20,096 nt of DNA from Bacteroidota bacterium. Its GTDB lineage: Bacteria; Bacteroidota; Bacteroidia; Chitinophagales; Chitinophagaceae. The stretch lies in NCBI GenBank assembly GCA_023409675.1, contig JAEYRC010000179.1:1-20096 (forward strand), in the 5' to 3' direction. Positions 1 through 6,460 of the stretch are shown here, piece after piece. The notes under the pieces were generated by a model. That model was given only the letters and a program-made list of their open reading frames with translations, was not told the origin of the DNA and made no database searches. The position numbers and the translations under genes are program-made. Numbering within the stretch: the stretch's first letter is position 1; each line of letters begins with the position of its first letter.

Positions 1-46
1 TGATGGCCATGGTCTTTTGTTCGCTATGTTTAAAATACTGGATCAT
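1..46 (-). CDS. Possible 5' end of a gene running off the left edge
   Basis: On the minus strand an ATG at 46 opens a frame that stays open to the window edge, giving MIQYFKHSEQKTMAI. A short frame just upstream ends in two adjacent stop codons. The position, downstream of dapF in the same direction, would suit a next gene, and the start resembles the first residues of some CorA-like transporters, but fifteen codons cannot establish a family. Nothing else is seen between this start and the dapF stop. Confidence 0.3.
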   Translation of the reverse strand, partial: MIQYFKHSEQKTMAI

Positions 47-129
47 GCAGATGATTTATTATAGAACAAGAATAAATCGGTATGGCCTCTTCCTCTCTTT
101 GATCAGCATAACCCCGATAATTTACGAAT

Positions 130-918
130 TTAATCATCCAGGGATATCCTGCCCTGAAAAACTTCCTCCGCGGGTCCGCAAAGCCAGATGTTTTTATAGG
201 AATCGTTTATTCCCCGTTCATATTCCACACTCAGCCGGCCTCCCCGGGTATGCACAATGACTTCATTGAAGCCATTTTCATTATGATGAAAGGCCAGTGC
301 GGCAGCCGTTACACCGGTTCCACAACTCAGTGTTTCATCTTCTACACCACGTTCGTAGGTACGAACGAAAATTTCATCGTCATTCACCGCTTCAACGAAA
401 TTGACGTTGATTCCCTTTTCCGCAAATTCCGTGTTGTTCCGGATATCGCGGCCTTCTGTAAATACATCAAGATCCTTCAGCTCTTTTACCTGCCGGATAT
501 AATGTGGTGATCCGGTATCAATGATCAGGTCAGCCTTACGGGTTTCAATATGATCAACATCTTTCATTTTCAGGCTTACAATACCATCTTCATCTACTTC
601 CGCTTCATGAGGCCCGTCGACAGCCAGGAAATGAAAAGTGGTTTTACGCATTCCCTGGTTATAGGCAAACTTCACCAGGCAGCGTCCTCCGTTTCCACAC
701 ATGCTGCCCTCATTTCCATCGGCATTATAATATTTCATTTCAAAGTCATAACCTTCCCGGCTGTTGAGCAGCATCAGTCCGTCTGCACCAATACCGGTGC
801 GGCGGTTGCACATGAAGCGGATTTTTTCCACTCCGATATCCCCGAGTTTATTATCGCGGTTATCGATGAGGATAAAATCGTTTCCTGTTCCCTGGTATTT
901 ATAAAATTCTAATTCCAT
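130..918 (-). CDS. dapF: Diaminopimelate epimerase DapF
   Basis: DapF interconverts LL- and meso-diaminopimelate in the cytoplasm, supplying meso-DAP for peptidoglycan and lysine. The 262-residue protein has the usual length and starts with the N-terminal YQGTGNDF signature. The two cofactor-independent racemase cysteines are both present: Cys74 in NADGNEGSMCGNGGRC and Cys199 in EDETLSCGTG, each followed by the conserved Gly-rich loop. CNRRTGIGADG around residue 37-46 is also typical. A promoter -7 box TAGCTTTG lies at 936-943, so the leader would be very short. The next gene upstream on the same strand is a nucleoside phosphorylase with a 46-base gap; no functional link is evident. Identification is certain. 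Confidence 0.97.
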   Translation of the reverse strand: MELEFYKYQGTGNDFILIDNRDNKLGDIGVEKIRFMCNRRTGIGADGLMLLNSREGYDFEMKYYNADGNEGSMCGNGGRCLVKFAYNQGMRKTTFHFLAVDGPHEAEVDEDGIVSLKMKDVDHIETRKADLIIDTGSPHYIRQVKELKDLDVFTEGRDIRNNTEFAEKGINVNFVEAVNDDEIFVRTYERGVEDETLSCGTGVTAAALAFHHNENGFNEVIVHTRGGRLSVEYERGINDSYKNIWLCGPAEEVFQGRISLDD

Positions 919-935
919 ATATTTTTATTGGATCG

Positions 936-943
936 CAAAGCTA
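936..943 (-). promoter_or_regulatory. Promoter -7 box for dapF
   Basis: Read on the minus strand this is TAGCTTTG, an exact match to the Bacteroidota TAnnTTTG element, 17 bases before the dapF start. No TTG lies at the usual 17-23 base spacing upstream, so only half of the promoter is supported. It suggests dapF can be transcribed independently of the phosphorylase gene. Confidence 0.5.
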
Positions 944-964
944 TAGTATTTCAATTTGAACGAA

Positions 965-1846
965 TTAACTATCAGAAGAAGCACTCAGGATTTCAAGTGT
1001 AGTACCGATCAGCCGGTTCACCGTTCTTAAGCCATCGGCCGTAAATGTTCCGTTAATCCGGTTGGCCACAATAGCGTTCAGCGATAAACACTGATGATTG
1101 AGGATGTGTCCCAGTCCATATATGGCAGCAGTTTCCATTTCAAAATTGGTGATCCGGAAAGGTCCGAAGGAAAATGCGGTCAGGGAATCAATGAGTTGGG
1201 GCTGTGTGAGTCCCAGGCGCAGGATACGGCCCTGGGGTCCGTAAAAACCCGGACAGGTTACCGTTATTCCATGAAAAACATCCTGTCCAAAACGTTTCAG
1301 CAATGCCGGTGAAGCTGTGGCAATATAGGGGTTGGTGACCTGGGGCGCAATACCGGTTTGGGTGACAAATGCCTGCAATACCTGCTTTTCTTCTTCATTC
1401 CGCTGTATGGTGTAAAAGTTCAGCAGGTTATCCAAACCAATAGCCATAGTCGAAACAACAAACGCATCAACGGGTATATCGGCCTGCAGTGAGCCCGATG
1501 TGCCAATACGGATGATCCGGAGCGATTTGAGTTCGGGCCGGATCTGCCGTTCCACCAAATCAATATTCACCAGCGCGTCCAGTTCATTCAATACAATATC
1601 AATATTATCCGGTCCGATTCCGGTGGAGATCACCGATAACCGTTTTTTGCCTATCCAGCCGGTATGGGTAATGAATTCACGGTGCTGCCGCCTCACTTCA
1701 ACCCGGTCAAAAAAAAGGCTGACCAGTTCTACCCGGTCGGGATCGCCAACGGTAATAATCGTGTCGGCAAGTTCTTCAGGGAGCAGATCGAGGTGATATA
1801 CCGCTCCGCGGTTATTGAGGATCAGTTCAGATTCCTGGATGCGCAT
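965..1846 (-). CDS. Nucleoside phosphorylase (uridine phosphorylase-like, NP-I family)
   Basis: This 293-residue cytoplasmic enzyme should cleave a nucleoside with phosphate to the free base and ribose-1-phosphate, in pyrimidine or purine salvage. Visible family motifs in order are GDPDRV near residue 34 (phosphate/ribose site), an STGIGPDN stretch near 74, RIGTSGSLQ near 112-120 (phosphate loop), and NFEMETAAIYGLG near 235 containing the ribose-binding Met-Glu pair. The arrangement fits the uridine phosphorylase branch more than hexameric PNP, but substrate cannot be settled from sequence. The ATG start gives the normal N-terminal extension. Its likely promoter (TATTTTTG at 1917-1924) overlaps the tRNA-Cys promoter on the other strand. 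Confidence 0.88.
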   Translation of the reverse strand: MRIQESELILNNRGAVYHLDLLPEELADTIITVGDPDRVELVSLFFDRVEVRRQHREFITHTGWIGKKRLSVISTGIGPDNIDIVLNELDALVNIDLVERQIRPELKSLRIIRIGTSGSLQADIPVDAFVVSTMAIGLDNLLNFYTIQRNEEEKQVLQAFVTQTGIAPQVTNPYIATASPALLKRFGQDVFHGITVTCPGFYGPQGRILRLGLTQPQLIDSLTAFSFGPFRITNFEMETAAIYGLGHILNHQCLSLNAIVANRINGTFTADGLRTVNRLIGTTLEILSASSDS

Positions 1847-1905
1847 GGACAGAATTTAACGCCGGAAAAGCGGTGAAAAAGTCAGGGTTTAAGATTTACT
1901 CTTTC

Positions 1906-1935
1906 TTGAATATGTTCAAAAATACCCTACTTTTG
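1906..1935 (+). promoter_or_regulatory. Promoter of tRNA-Cys
   Basis: TTG at 1906-1908, a 19-base spacer and TACTTTTG at 1928-1935 form a complete Bacteroidota housekeeping promoter. Transcription should start near 1940, leaving about 13 bases of 5' leader before the mature tRNA at 1953. Confidence 0.75.
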
Positions 1936-1947
1936 CACGGGTTCCAA
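1917..1947 (-). promoter_or_regulatory. Probable promoter of the nucleoside phosphorylase gene
   Basis: Minus-strand TTG at 1947-1945 is followed after 20 bases by TATTTTTG at 1924-1917, matching TTG/TAnnTTTG. The leader to the ATG at 1846 would be about 65 bases. It physically overlaps the opposite-strand tRNA promoter. Confidence 0.5.
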
Positions 1948-1952
1948 AAATT

Positions 1953-2023
1953 GGTTCCGTGGCCGAGTGGCTAGGCTGAGCTCTGCAAAAGCTCCTACAG
2001 CGGTTCGAATCCGCTCGGAACCT
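1953..2023 (+). tRNA. tRNA-Cys (anticodon GCA)
   Basis: The 71-base gene folds into a full cloverleaf: acceptor GGTTCCG/CGGAACC, D stem GCC/GGC, anticodon stem GAGCT/AGCTC around loop CTGCAAA (anticodon GCA), variable CTAC and T arm AGCGG-TTCGAAT-CCGCT. The discriminator base is U73, an identity element of tRNA-Cys. The 3' CCA is not encoded and must be added after transcription. A promoter lies immediately upstream and an intrinsic terminator 12 bases downstream, so this is a single-gene transcription unit. Confidence 0.97.
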
Positions 2024-2034
2024 CTTCACATGAG

Positions 2035-2062
2035 AGGCCGTCCCAATCCGGGCGGCCTTTTT
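2035..2062 (+). terminator. Intrinsic terminator of the tRNA-Cys unit
   Basis: AGGCCG plus CCC (with one bulged T) pairs with GGG plus CGGCCT around loop AATCC, followed by a run of Ts at 2058-2062. The stem is GC-rich and directly follows the tRNA. Confidence 0.85.
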
Positions 2063-2114
2063 CAATTCACCAACCTGTCATTGCGGTAAAAGATTCTCAG
2101 GATGCGGCTCTATC

Positions 2115-2140
2115 AATAAAAGATAATTTTATCCTTTATT
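2115..2140 (+). promoter_or_regulatory. Palindromic operator, probable Rrf2-family autoregulation site
   Basis: The arms AATAAAAGATAA (2115-2126) and TTATCCTTTATT (2129-2140) are inverted copies with 11 of 12 positions matching and a two-base centre. The element sits where the -33 region should be, four bases before the -7 box TACTTTTG (2145-2152), and no TTG is found at the proper distance. Rrf2 regulators such as NsrR and IscR bind palindromes of this size in promoters; self-binding here is inference. Confidence 0.6.
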
Positions 2141-2144
2141 ATTG

Positions 2145-2152
2145 TACTTTTG
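2145..2152 (+). promoter_or_regulatory. Promoter -7 box of the Rrf2-globin operon
   Basis: TACTTTTG matches TAnnTTTG exactly. It ends only three bases before the regulator ATG at 2156, so the transcript would begin at or next to the start codon (leaderless or nearly so). This also argues against using the in-frame TTG at 2150, which lies inside the box. Confidence 0.6.
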
Positions 2153-2155
2153 CGG

Positions 2156-2620
2156 ATGTTTTCCAAATCCTGTACATACGGCCTTCGCGCGGCGATTTAT
2201 ATCGGTAAGCATTCGGCGGCTGGCAAACGTTGTGGCATTGGTGAAATATCTGAAGCTATTGGCGCCCCGGAACCCTTCCTGGCAAAAATTCTGCAGTTGC
2301 TCAGCAGAAAGGAGGTGATCCGCTCCATAAAAGGACCGCATGGAGGATTTTATATTGATAACCCGGAACAATCACGCTTGTCGGAAGTGGTCCTGGCGAT
2401 TGATGGCGACAGCCTGCGCTCCGGATGTGCGCTGGGGTTGGAGGAATGTAATGCATCGCTGCCCTGCCCGCTTCATGATGAGTTTGAGCGGATCCGCAAA
2501 TCCATATGGAATGTTTTACAGAACTGCCCGCCGGCTAAATTCGATAGCGAATTATCAGCAGGCCAGGTAGTGTTAAAACGATGTCTGCCGGCAGTGCAGG
2601 AAAATGAATTCACCGGATAA
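2156..2620 (+). CDS. Rrf2-family iron-sulfur transcriptional regulator (NsrR/IscR-like)
   Basis: A 154-residue DNA-binding regulator. The N-terminal winged helix-turn-helix is clear: SCTYGLRAAIYI near residue 5, then GEISEAIGAPEPFLAKILQ and the wing SIKGPHGGF. Three cysteines, Cys91, Cys98 and Cys104 (C-x6-C-x5-C), occupy almost the positions of the [2Fe-2S] ligands of IscR and NsrR, so an NO- or redox-sensitive cluster is likely. ATG at 2156 was preferred to TTG at 2150, which is part of the promoter. The gene is 11 bases ahead of a truncated globin, so the pair is probably one operon controlled through the palindrome at 2115-2140. NsrR-type NO sensing fits best; cysteine or iron-sulfur control is the alternative. 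Confidence 0.9.
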   Translation: MFSKSCTYGLRAAIYIGKHSAAGKRCGIGEISEAIGAPEPFLAKILQLLSRKEVIRSIKGPHGGFYIDNPEQSRLSEVVLAIDGDSLRSGCALGLEECNASLPCPLHDEFERIRKSIWNVLQNCPPAKFDSELSAGQVVLKRCLPAVQENEFTG

Positions 2621-2631
2621 ATAATCATGCA

Positions 2632-3003
2632 ATGAAACCTGAAATTACCGTACTTGACGATATAAAATTGCTGGTAGATACCTTTTACGATAAGGTTCGA
2701 AAAGATGCTGTACTGGGACCAGTCTTTGACCAGCGGATCAGCGATCGCTGGCCTGAACACCTCGCGCGGATGTATACTTTCTGGCAGACCGTATTACTGG
2801 AAGAGCGCACCTATTATGGAAGTCCTTTTCCGGTACATCGCGGGCTGGGCATAGATCACCGGCATTTCGACCGCTGGATGGAATTGTTCACGGAAACCGT
2901 AGATTCCCTGTTCAGCGGCAAACTTGCTGAAGAAGCCAAATGGCGCGCCGGAAAGATGGCGGAACTCTTTGAGATCAAACTATCCGGCGAAAGCCTGGCC
3001 TGA
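2632..3003 (+). CDS. Group III truncated hemoglobin
   Basis: A 123-residue heme protein of the 2-over-2 globin fold, group III (Ctb-like). Visible features are the B-helix FYDKVRKD with Tyr19 at the B10 position, LGPVFDQRI, a Trp-rich E-helix region (PEHLARMYTFW), the proximal His69 in FPVHRGLGI and the HFDRW segment of helix G. Family members bind O2 and NO and protect against nitrosative stress. Co-transcription with an Rrf2 iron-sulfur regulator supports NO detoxification or signalling. It has no membrane segment, so it is cytoplasmic. Reductase partner is not encoded nearby. Confidence 0.92.
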   Translation: MKPEITVLDDIKLLVDTFYDKVRKDAVLGPVFDQRISDRWPEHLARMYTFWQTVLLEERTYYGSPFPVHRGLGIDHRHFDRWMELFTETVDSLFSGKLAEEAKWRAGKMAELFEIKLSGESLA

Positions 3004-3114
3004 CTTTTACTACTTCATATTTCAGGAAAACAGCACCTGCTGACAGCCTATCGGGTTGCACAGACAGGCTGCAGTTTCGGCCTTACATTTCCCCAAGCTG
3101 TGCATAAGTTACTT

Positions 3115-3144
3115 TGACTTCCTGCCCGGAGAAAATTATATTTG
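3115..3144 (+). promoter_or_regulatory. Promoter of the PhoH-like gene
   Basis: TTTG at 3115-3118, an 18-base spacer and TATATTTG at 3137-3144 match the Bacteroidota consensus. Start of transcription should be near 3150, which rules out starts of the PhoH frame upstream of that point. Confidence 0.65.
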
Positions 3145-3187
3145 GAATAGATGGCCGGACCGATTTTTCAAACTAAATAGCATACCC

Positions 3188-4222
3188 TTGACTGACACCA
3201 TCATTAATCTTGAAACCGTTAACCCTATCGAATTCTTTGGAGTCAATAACGGCAAACTGGATATCTTAAAAAAGAAATTTCCCCTTTTAAAAATTCTTTC
3301 CCGCGGCACGCAGCTTAAAATGAGCGGTGCTCCCGAACATATTGAATCGGCTAAGGAAAAGATCGAACTGATTATTCAGTACCTGCAGCGAAATGGCCAC
3401 ATGAGTGAGAATTATTTCGAACAGATTCTCGGTGGTGATGATGCTGAAACGGTGGATAATTTTATCGACCGGCACCCCAATGATGTTCTGGTATTCGGGC
3501 CGAATGGTAAAACGGTTCGGGCCCGTACGGCCAATCAGAAAAAACTGGTGCATTACGCGGAAAAAAACGATGTGGTATTTGCTGTTGGACCTGCGGGTAC
3601 GGGTAAAACCTATACCGCAGTTGCGCTGGCTGTTCGTGCCTTAAAGAATAAAAGCGTTAAGAAGATCATACTGACCCGCCCTGCCGTGGAAGCCGGTGAA
3701 AGCCTGGGTTTCTTACCGGGAGATCTGAAAGAAAAGATCGATCCTTATCTGCGCCCGCTCTACGACGCGCTGGATGATATGATTCCGGCCGACATGCTGG
3801 GGTATTACATGAGCACGCGGGTAATAGAAATTGCCCCGCTCGCCTATATGCGCGGTCGTACGCTTGATCATGCGTTCATAATTCTGGATGAGGCGCAGAA
3901 TGCCACCGACCTGCAGTTGAAGATGTTTCTGACCCGTATCGGCGCCAATGCCAAGGCCATCATTACCGGTGACCTTTCGCAGGTTGACCTTCCGAAAAAT
4001 CAACGGAGTGGGTTGATCAAGGCCACGCGTATATTGAAAAATATTGATGGGATCGCCCAGATCGAACTGGATGAAGACGATGTGGTGCGACACCGCCTGG
4101 TGAAAGCGATCATCAAAGCCTATGATAAGGCAGCTGAAACGGAGCCCGATCAGCCCCATCAGCCCTGGAGAAACCGGCAGCGCAAAGATCAGGATAAAGA
4201 TGGTTCGTCAGCAGGTGAATAA
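3188..4222 (+). CDS. PhoH-like P-loop ATPase
   Basis: A cytoplasmic ATPase of the PhoH family (344 residues from TTG 3188). Residues 1-75 hold the small N-terminal alpha/beta domain usual in this family (FPLLKILSRGTQLKMSG). The ATPase part shows Walker A GPAGTGKT at 134-141 and Walker B FIILDEAQNA at 230-239, with the downstream sensor region TGDLSQVDLP. PhoH proteins are linked to RNA metabolism and often neighbour ybeY, which is not seen here. The open frame extends back to a TTG at 3056, but a promoter at 3115-3144 makes that part untranscribed; TTG at 3188 begins the conserved TDTIINLETVNPIEFFGVNN stretch. The last 25 residues are a polar, low-complexity tail. Confidence 0.9.
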   Translation: MTDTIINLETVNPIEFFGVNNGKLDILKKKFPLLKILSRGTQLKMSGAPEHIESAKEKIELIIQYLQRNGHMSENYFEQILGGDDAETVDNFIDRHPNDVLVFGPNGKTVRARTANQKKLVHYAEKNDVVFAVGPAGTGKTYTAVALAVRALKNKSVKKIILTRPAVEAGESLGFLPGDLKEKIDPYLRPLYDALDDMIPADMLGYYMSTRVIEIAPLAYMRGRTLDHAFIILDEAQNATDLQLKMFLTRIGANAKAIITGDLSQVDLPKNQRSGLIKATRILKNIDGIAQIELDEDDVVRHRLVKAIIKAYDKAAETEPDQPHQPWRNRQRKDQDKDGSSAGE

Positions 4223-4266
4223 GATGAGGTAATCGGAATCCTTGCATCATATTGCGTGGTCTTCTT

Positions 4267-4274
4267 TACATTTG
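4267..4274 (+). promoter_or_regulatory. Promoter -7 box of the small lipoprotein gene
   Basis: TACATTTG is an exact TAnnTTTG match; a TTG at 4242-4244 lies 22 bases upstream. The box ends four bases before the ATG at 4279, implying a leaderless or near-leaderless transcript. Confidence 0.5.
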
Positions 4275-4278
4275 CTTT

Positions 4279-4671
4279 ATGAGACTACCTGCTGTACTTT
4301 TCATTTTCATCGTGTTGTATTCCTGCCAGTCGGATACGCGCTATTCGCATGCCACCGATGCACAGGATGCCGGAAGAGAATTTATCCGGGCATCGCTTGA
4401 CGGGGATATGCAAAAGGCAACCTTCTATTTACTGCGCGACAGTTCTAACGATTATGTATTCAATATGTGGCGCCAGCAATATCAGCAATTGAGCGCGGAA
4501 GAAAAACGGGCCTATCGCGAAGCGCAGATACGTCCGGTACGCATTGAACCGGTGAATGATTCTGTGGTAAATTATATCTATACGAATAGTTATAAGCAGG
4601 ATGATACCACCTTTATAAAAATCGTGCGTAGCGGTGATTACTGGCAGGTTGACCTGAAAGATATTCATTAA
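4279..4671 (+). CDS. Small lipoprotein, DUF4878-like
   Basis: A 130-residue secreted protein. The N-terminus MRLPAVLFIFIVLYSC is a lipoprotein signal with lipobox LYSC, so it should be anchored by Cys16. The mature part, with GREFIRASLDGDMQKATFYLL followed by predicted beta-strands ending in GDYWQVDLKDIH, resembles the NTF2-like DUF4878 family, whose function is unknown. The ATG at 4279 was chosen because it opens the signal peptide; the frame continues upstream to a TTG at 4252, which would put polar residues before it and overlap the promoter. No partner is implied by neighbours PhoH and pyrophosphatase. Confidence 0.75.
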   Translation: MRLPAVLFIFIVLYSCQSDTRYSHATDAQDAGREFIRASLDGDMQKATFYLLRDSSNDYVFNMWRQQYQQLSAEEKRAYREAQIRPVRIEPVNDSVVNYIYTNSYKQDDTTFIKIVRSGDYWQVDLKDIH

Positions 4672-4744
4672 AGCACTGAATACTGTTGTACGTACGGCCT
4701 TTCTGTTTTCTGAAATTTTTTCATTTTACCAATCAAATCAGCAT

Positions 4745-5290
4745 ATGATCACTGTTTCACATCCCTGGCATGGAATTTCTCCCGGAGAAAACGCTCCCCG
4801 CATAGTCAATGCCGTTATAGAAATTCCTCAGGGATCCCGGGCAAAATATGAAATCGATAAAGCCAGCGGTCTGCTGAAGCTCGACAGGATCATTTACTCT
4901 TCCTTCTACTATCCCTGCAATTATGGATTTATACCTCAAACCTATGGTGAGGATAAAGATCCGCTGGATATCCTGGTCATTACCTCGCAATCTGTTCAGG
5001 CAATGTGCCTTATGGAAGCTAAAGTGATCGGGGTGATGCCGATGATCGACAGTGGTGAGGCGGATGATAAGATCATTGCTGTTGCCAATACGGATCCGAG
5101 CGTAAAACATTATAATAACATTGAAGAGTTGCCCAAACATTTCTTTGATGAGATGCGGCATTTCTTTCAGGAATATAAAAAACTGGAAAACAAGACCGTT
5201 GTAGTGGAAAAGTTTGGCGATAAGCATACCGCATTAAAGATTGTGGAAGATGCCATCAGCCTGTATAAGGAAACTTTTCGCAATGCTTAG
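4745..5290 (+). CDS. ppa: Inorganic pyrophosphatase, family I
   Basis: Soluble family I pyrophosphatase hydrolyses PPi to phosphate in the cytoplasm and pulls biosynthetic reactions forward. The 181-residue length is standard. Visible active-site pieces are GSRAKYEID (about 30-38), the FYYPCNYGFIPQTY strand, and the family signature D-x-D-P-x-D as DKDPLD, Asp70, Asp72 and Asp75, equivalent to Asp65, Asp67 and Asp70 of the E. coli enzyme. A further acidic metal-binding stretch, IDSGEADDKI, follows near residue 100. The gene is 22 bases upstream of a TSUP-family membrane protein and may be co-transcribed with it. Confidence 0.95.
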   Translation: MITVSHPWHGISPGENAPRIVNAVIEIPQGSRAKYEIDKASGLLKLDRIIYSSFYYPCNYGFIPQTYGEDKDPLDILVITSQSVQAMCLMEAKVIGVMPMIDSGEADDKIIAVANTDPSVKHYNNIEELPKHFFDEMRHFFQEYKKLENKTVVVEKFGDKHTALKIVEDAISLYKETFRNA

Positions 5291-5312
5291 CGCTAATATG
5301 TATTGAACTTAT

Positions 5313-5744
5313 ATGAAACCACCGGGAATGGCTGTACAGGATATTCTAATCATTGTGTTAATCGGCATTTCCGCCGGTATGCTCAGCGGTATGGTCGGCA
5401 TCGGTGGAGGAATAATACTTGTTCCGGCGTTGGTCTATTTTTTAGGGTACACGCAACACCAGGCCCAGGGCACCTCACTGGGCGTGCTAACCTTTCCCGT
5501 AGTGATACTGGGCTTCCTCACCTATTTTAAAGAATGCCGGCAAATGGGTGTGCCCATTGATTTTCGAATTGTGGGTATTATCGCCATCGGCTTTATTGCC
5601 GGCGCTTACTTTGGAAGCCATATCGCTATCCGGATTGACCGGGTAATGCTTAAGAAATTTTTTGGAATTCTATTGTTGTTTACAGCCCTTAAGATGCTGG
5701 AATTGGATAAGCTGATCCTGAACGCCTGGCGTAAACTCTGGTAA
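5313..5744 (+). CDS. Half-size TSUP (TauE/SafE) membrane permease
   Basis: A 143-residue integral membrane protein with about four hydrophobic segments. The first contains the TauE/SafE hallmark GISAGMLSGMVGIGGGIILVPAL, followed by QAQGTSLGVL, a pattern repeated twice in full-length TSUP transporters but only once here. It therefore corresponds to one half of the usual seven-to-eight-helix permease and would need to dimerise to make a complete transporter. Substrates in the family are sulfur-containing or other organic anions; none can be assigned here. Two ATGs are available (5313 and 5328); the first was kept. The TAA stop is followed by a six-base-pair hairpin without a T-run. Confidence 0.85.
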   Translation: MKPPGMAVQDILIIVLIGISAGMLSGMVGIGGGIILVPALVYFLGYTQHQAQGTSLGVLTFPVVILGFLTYFKECRQMGVPIDFRIVGIIAIGFIAGAYFGSHIAIRIDRVMLKKFFGILLLFTALKMLELDKLILNAWRKLW

Positions 5745-5878
5745 TACCTACACCAGGTATCGTACGGAAAATGCTATCCATCGCATAAGGTTTAGCACTG
5801 GAAAATATAGTATCTTATCGTTTCCTGAAATGCATTGGAACCCGTTGAATTCCGCGCAGAATGTATTAATTTACCATC

Positions 5879-6442
5879 GTGAATAATAAGCGGTACGAAC
5901 AGATGACCGATCAGGAACTGCTGGAAAAATTCAGCAGGGATAAAGACAACCGTTGGTTGGGTATCATCCTGGAACGCTATACCCTACTGCTCTTCGGGGT
6001 ATGTATGAAATACCTCAAGAATGAGGAAGAAGCGCGGGACAGTGTACAGCAGGTATTTCTGAAAGCGATCACCGAATTGCATAAATACCGGGTCGAATAC
6101 ATGAAGTCGTGGTTGTATATGGTAGCAAAAAACCACTGCCTCATGAAACTGCGGGAAAAGTCGGGGCAACGGGAAGTGGAGATCCGCGAAGAAATGCTTT
6201 CCGCCGCTCCGGATTATTCAGGAGAAGCAACGCATCAGGAAAAAGACCGGACCCTCAACCTGATGAATGAAAGCCTGATGGAACTGCAATACGAACAACG
6301 CACCTGCCTGACCCTCTTTTACCTCGATAAAAAAACCTATCAGGAAGTAGCGGAACAAACCGGATTCACGCTAATGCAGGTAAAAAGTTATATTCAGAAT
6401 GGTAAACGAAACCTCAGAATTCAGCTCGAAAAAAAACTATGA
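5879..6442 (+). CDS. ECF-type RNA polymerase sigma-70 factor
   Basis: A 187-residue ECF sigma factor. Region 2 is visible as LLFGVCMKYLKNEEEARDSVQQVFLKAI followed by the -10 recognition part SWLYMVAKNHCLMKLR, and region 4 as LNLMNESLMELQYEQRTCLTLFYLDKKTYQEVAEQTGFTLMQVKSYIQNGKRNLR with its helix-turn-helix. It should direct RNA polymerase to a small regulon. The start is GTG at 5879. The next gene, 18 bases on, encodes a small protein with one membrane segment, a plausible anti-sigma partner. No target promoter could be recognised. Confidence 0.92.
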   Translation: MNNKRYEQMTDQELLEKFSRDKDNRWLGIILERYTLLLFGVCMKYLKNEEEARDSVQQVFLKAITELHKYRVEYMKSWLYMVAKNHCLMKLREKSGQREVEIREEMLSAAPDYSGEATHQEKDRTLNLMNESLMELQYEQRTCLTLFYLDKKTYQEVAEQTGFTLMQVKSYIQNGKRNLRIQLEKKL

Positions 6443-6460
6443 TCAATTGGATATACCGTT

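Noticed and set aside
2150..2155. TTG start for the Rrf2 regulator
   Set aside because: The TTG is part of the promoter -7 box; ATG at 2156 gives the family N-terminus.
3031..3071. Hairpins after the globin gene (CAGCA/TGCTG and CAGCCT/AGGCTG)
   Set aside because: Neither is followed by a T-run, and the second has a 16-base loop; not enough for a terminator call.
3056..3187. N-terminal extension of the PhoH-like protein from TTG 3056
   Set aside because: A good promoter at 3115-3144 lies inside it, so this part would not be in the mRNA, and the residues do not resemble PhoH proteins.
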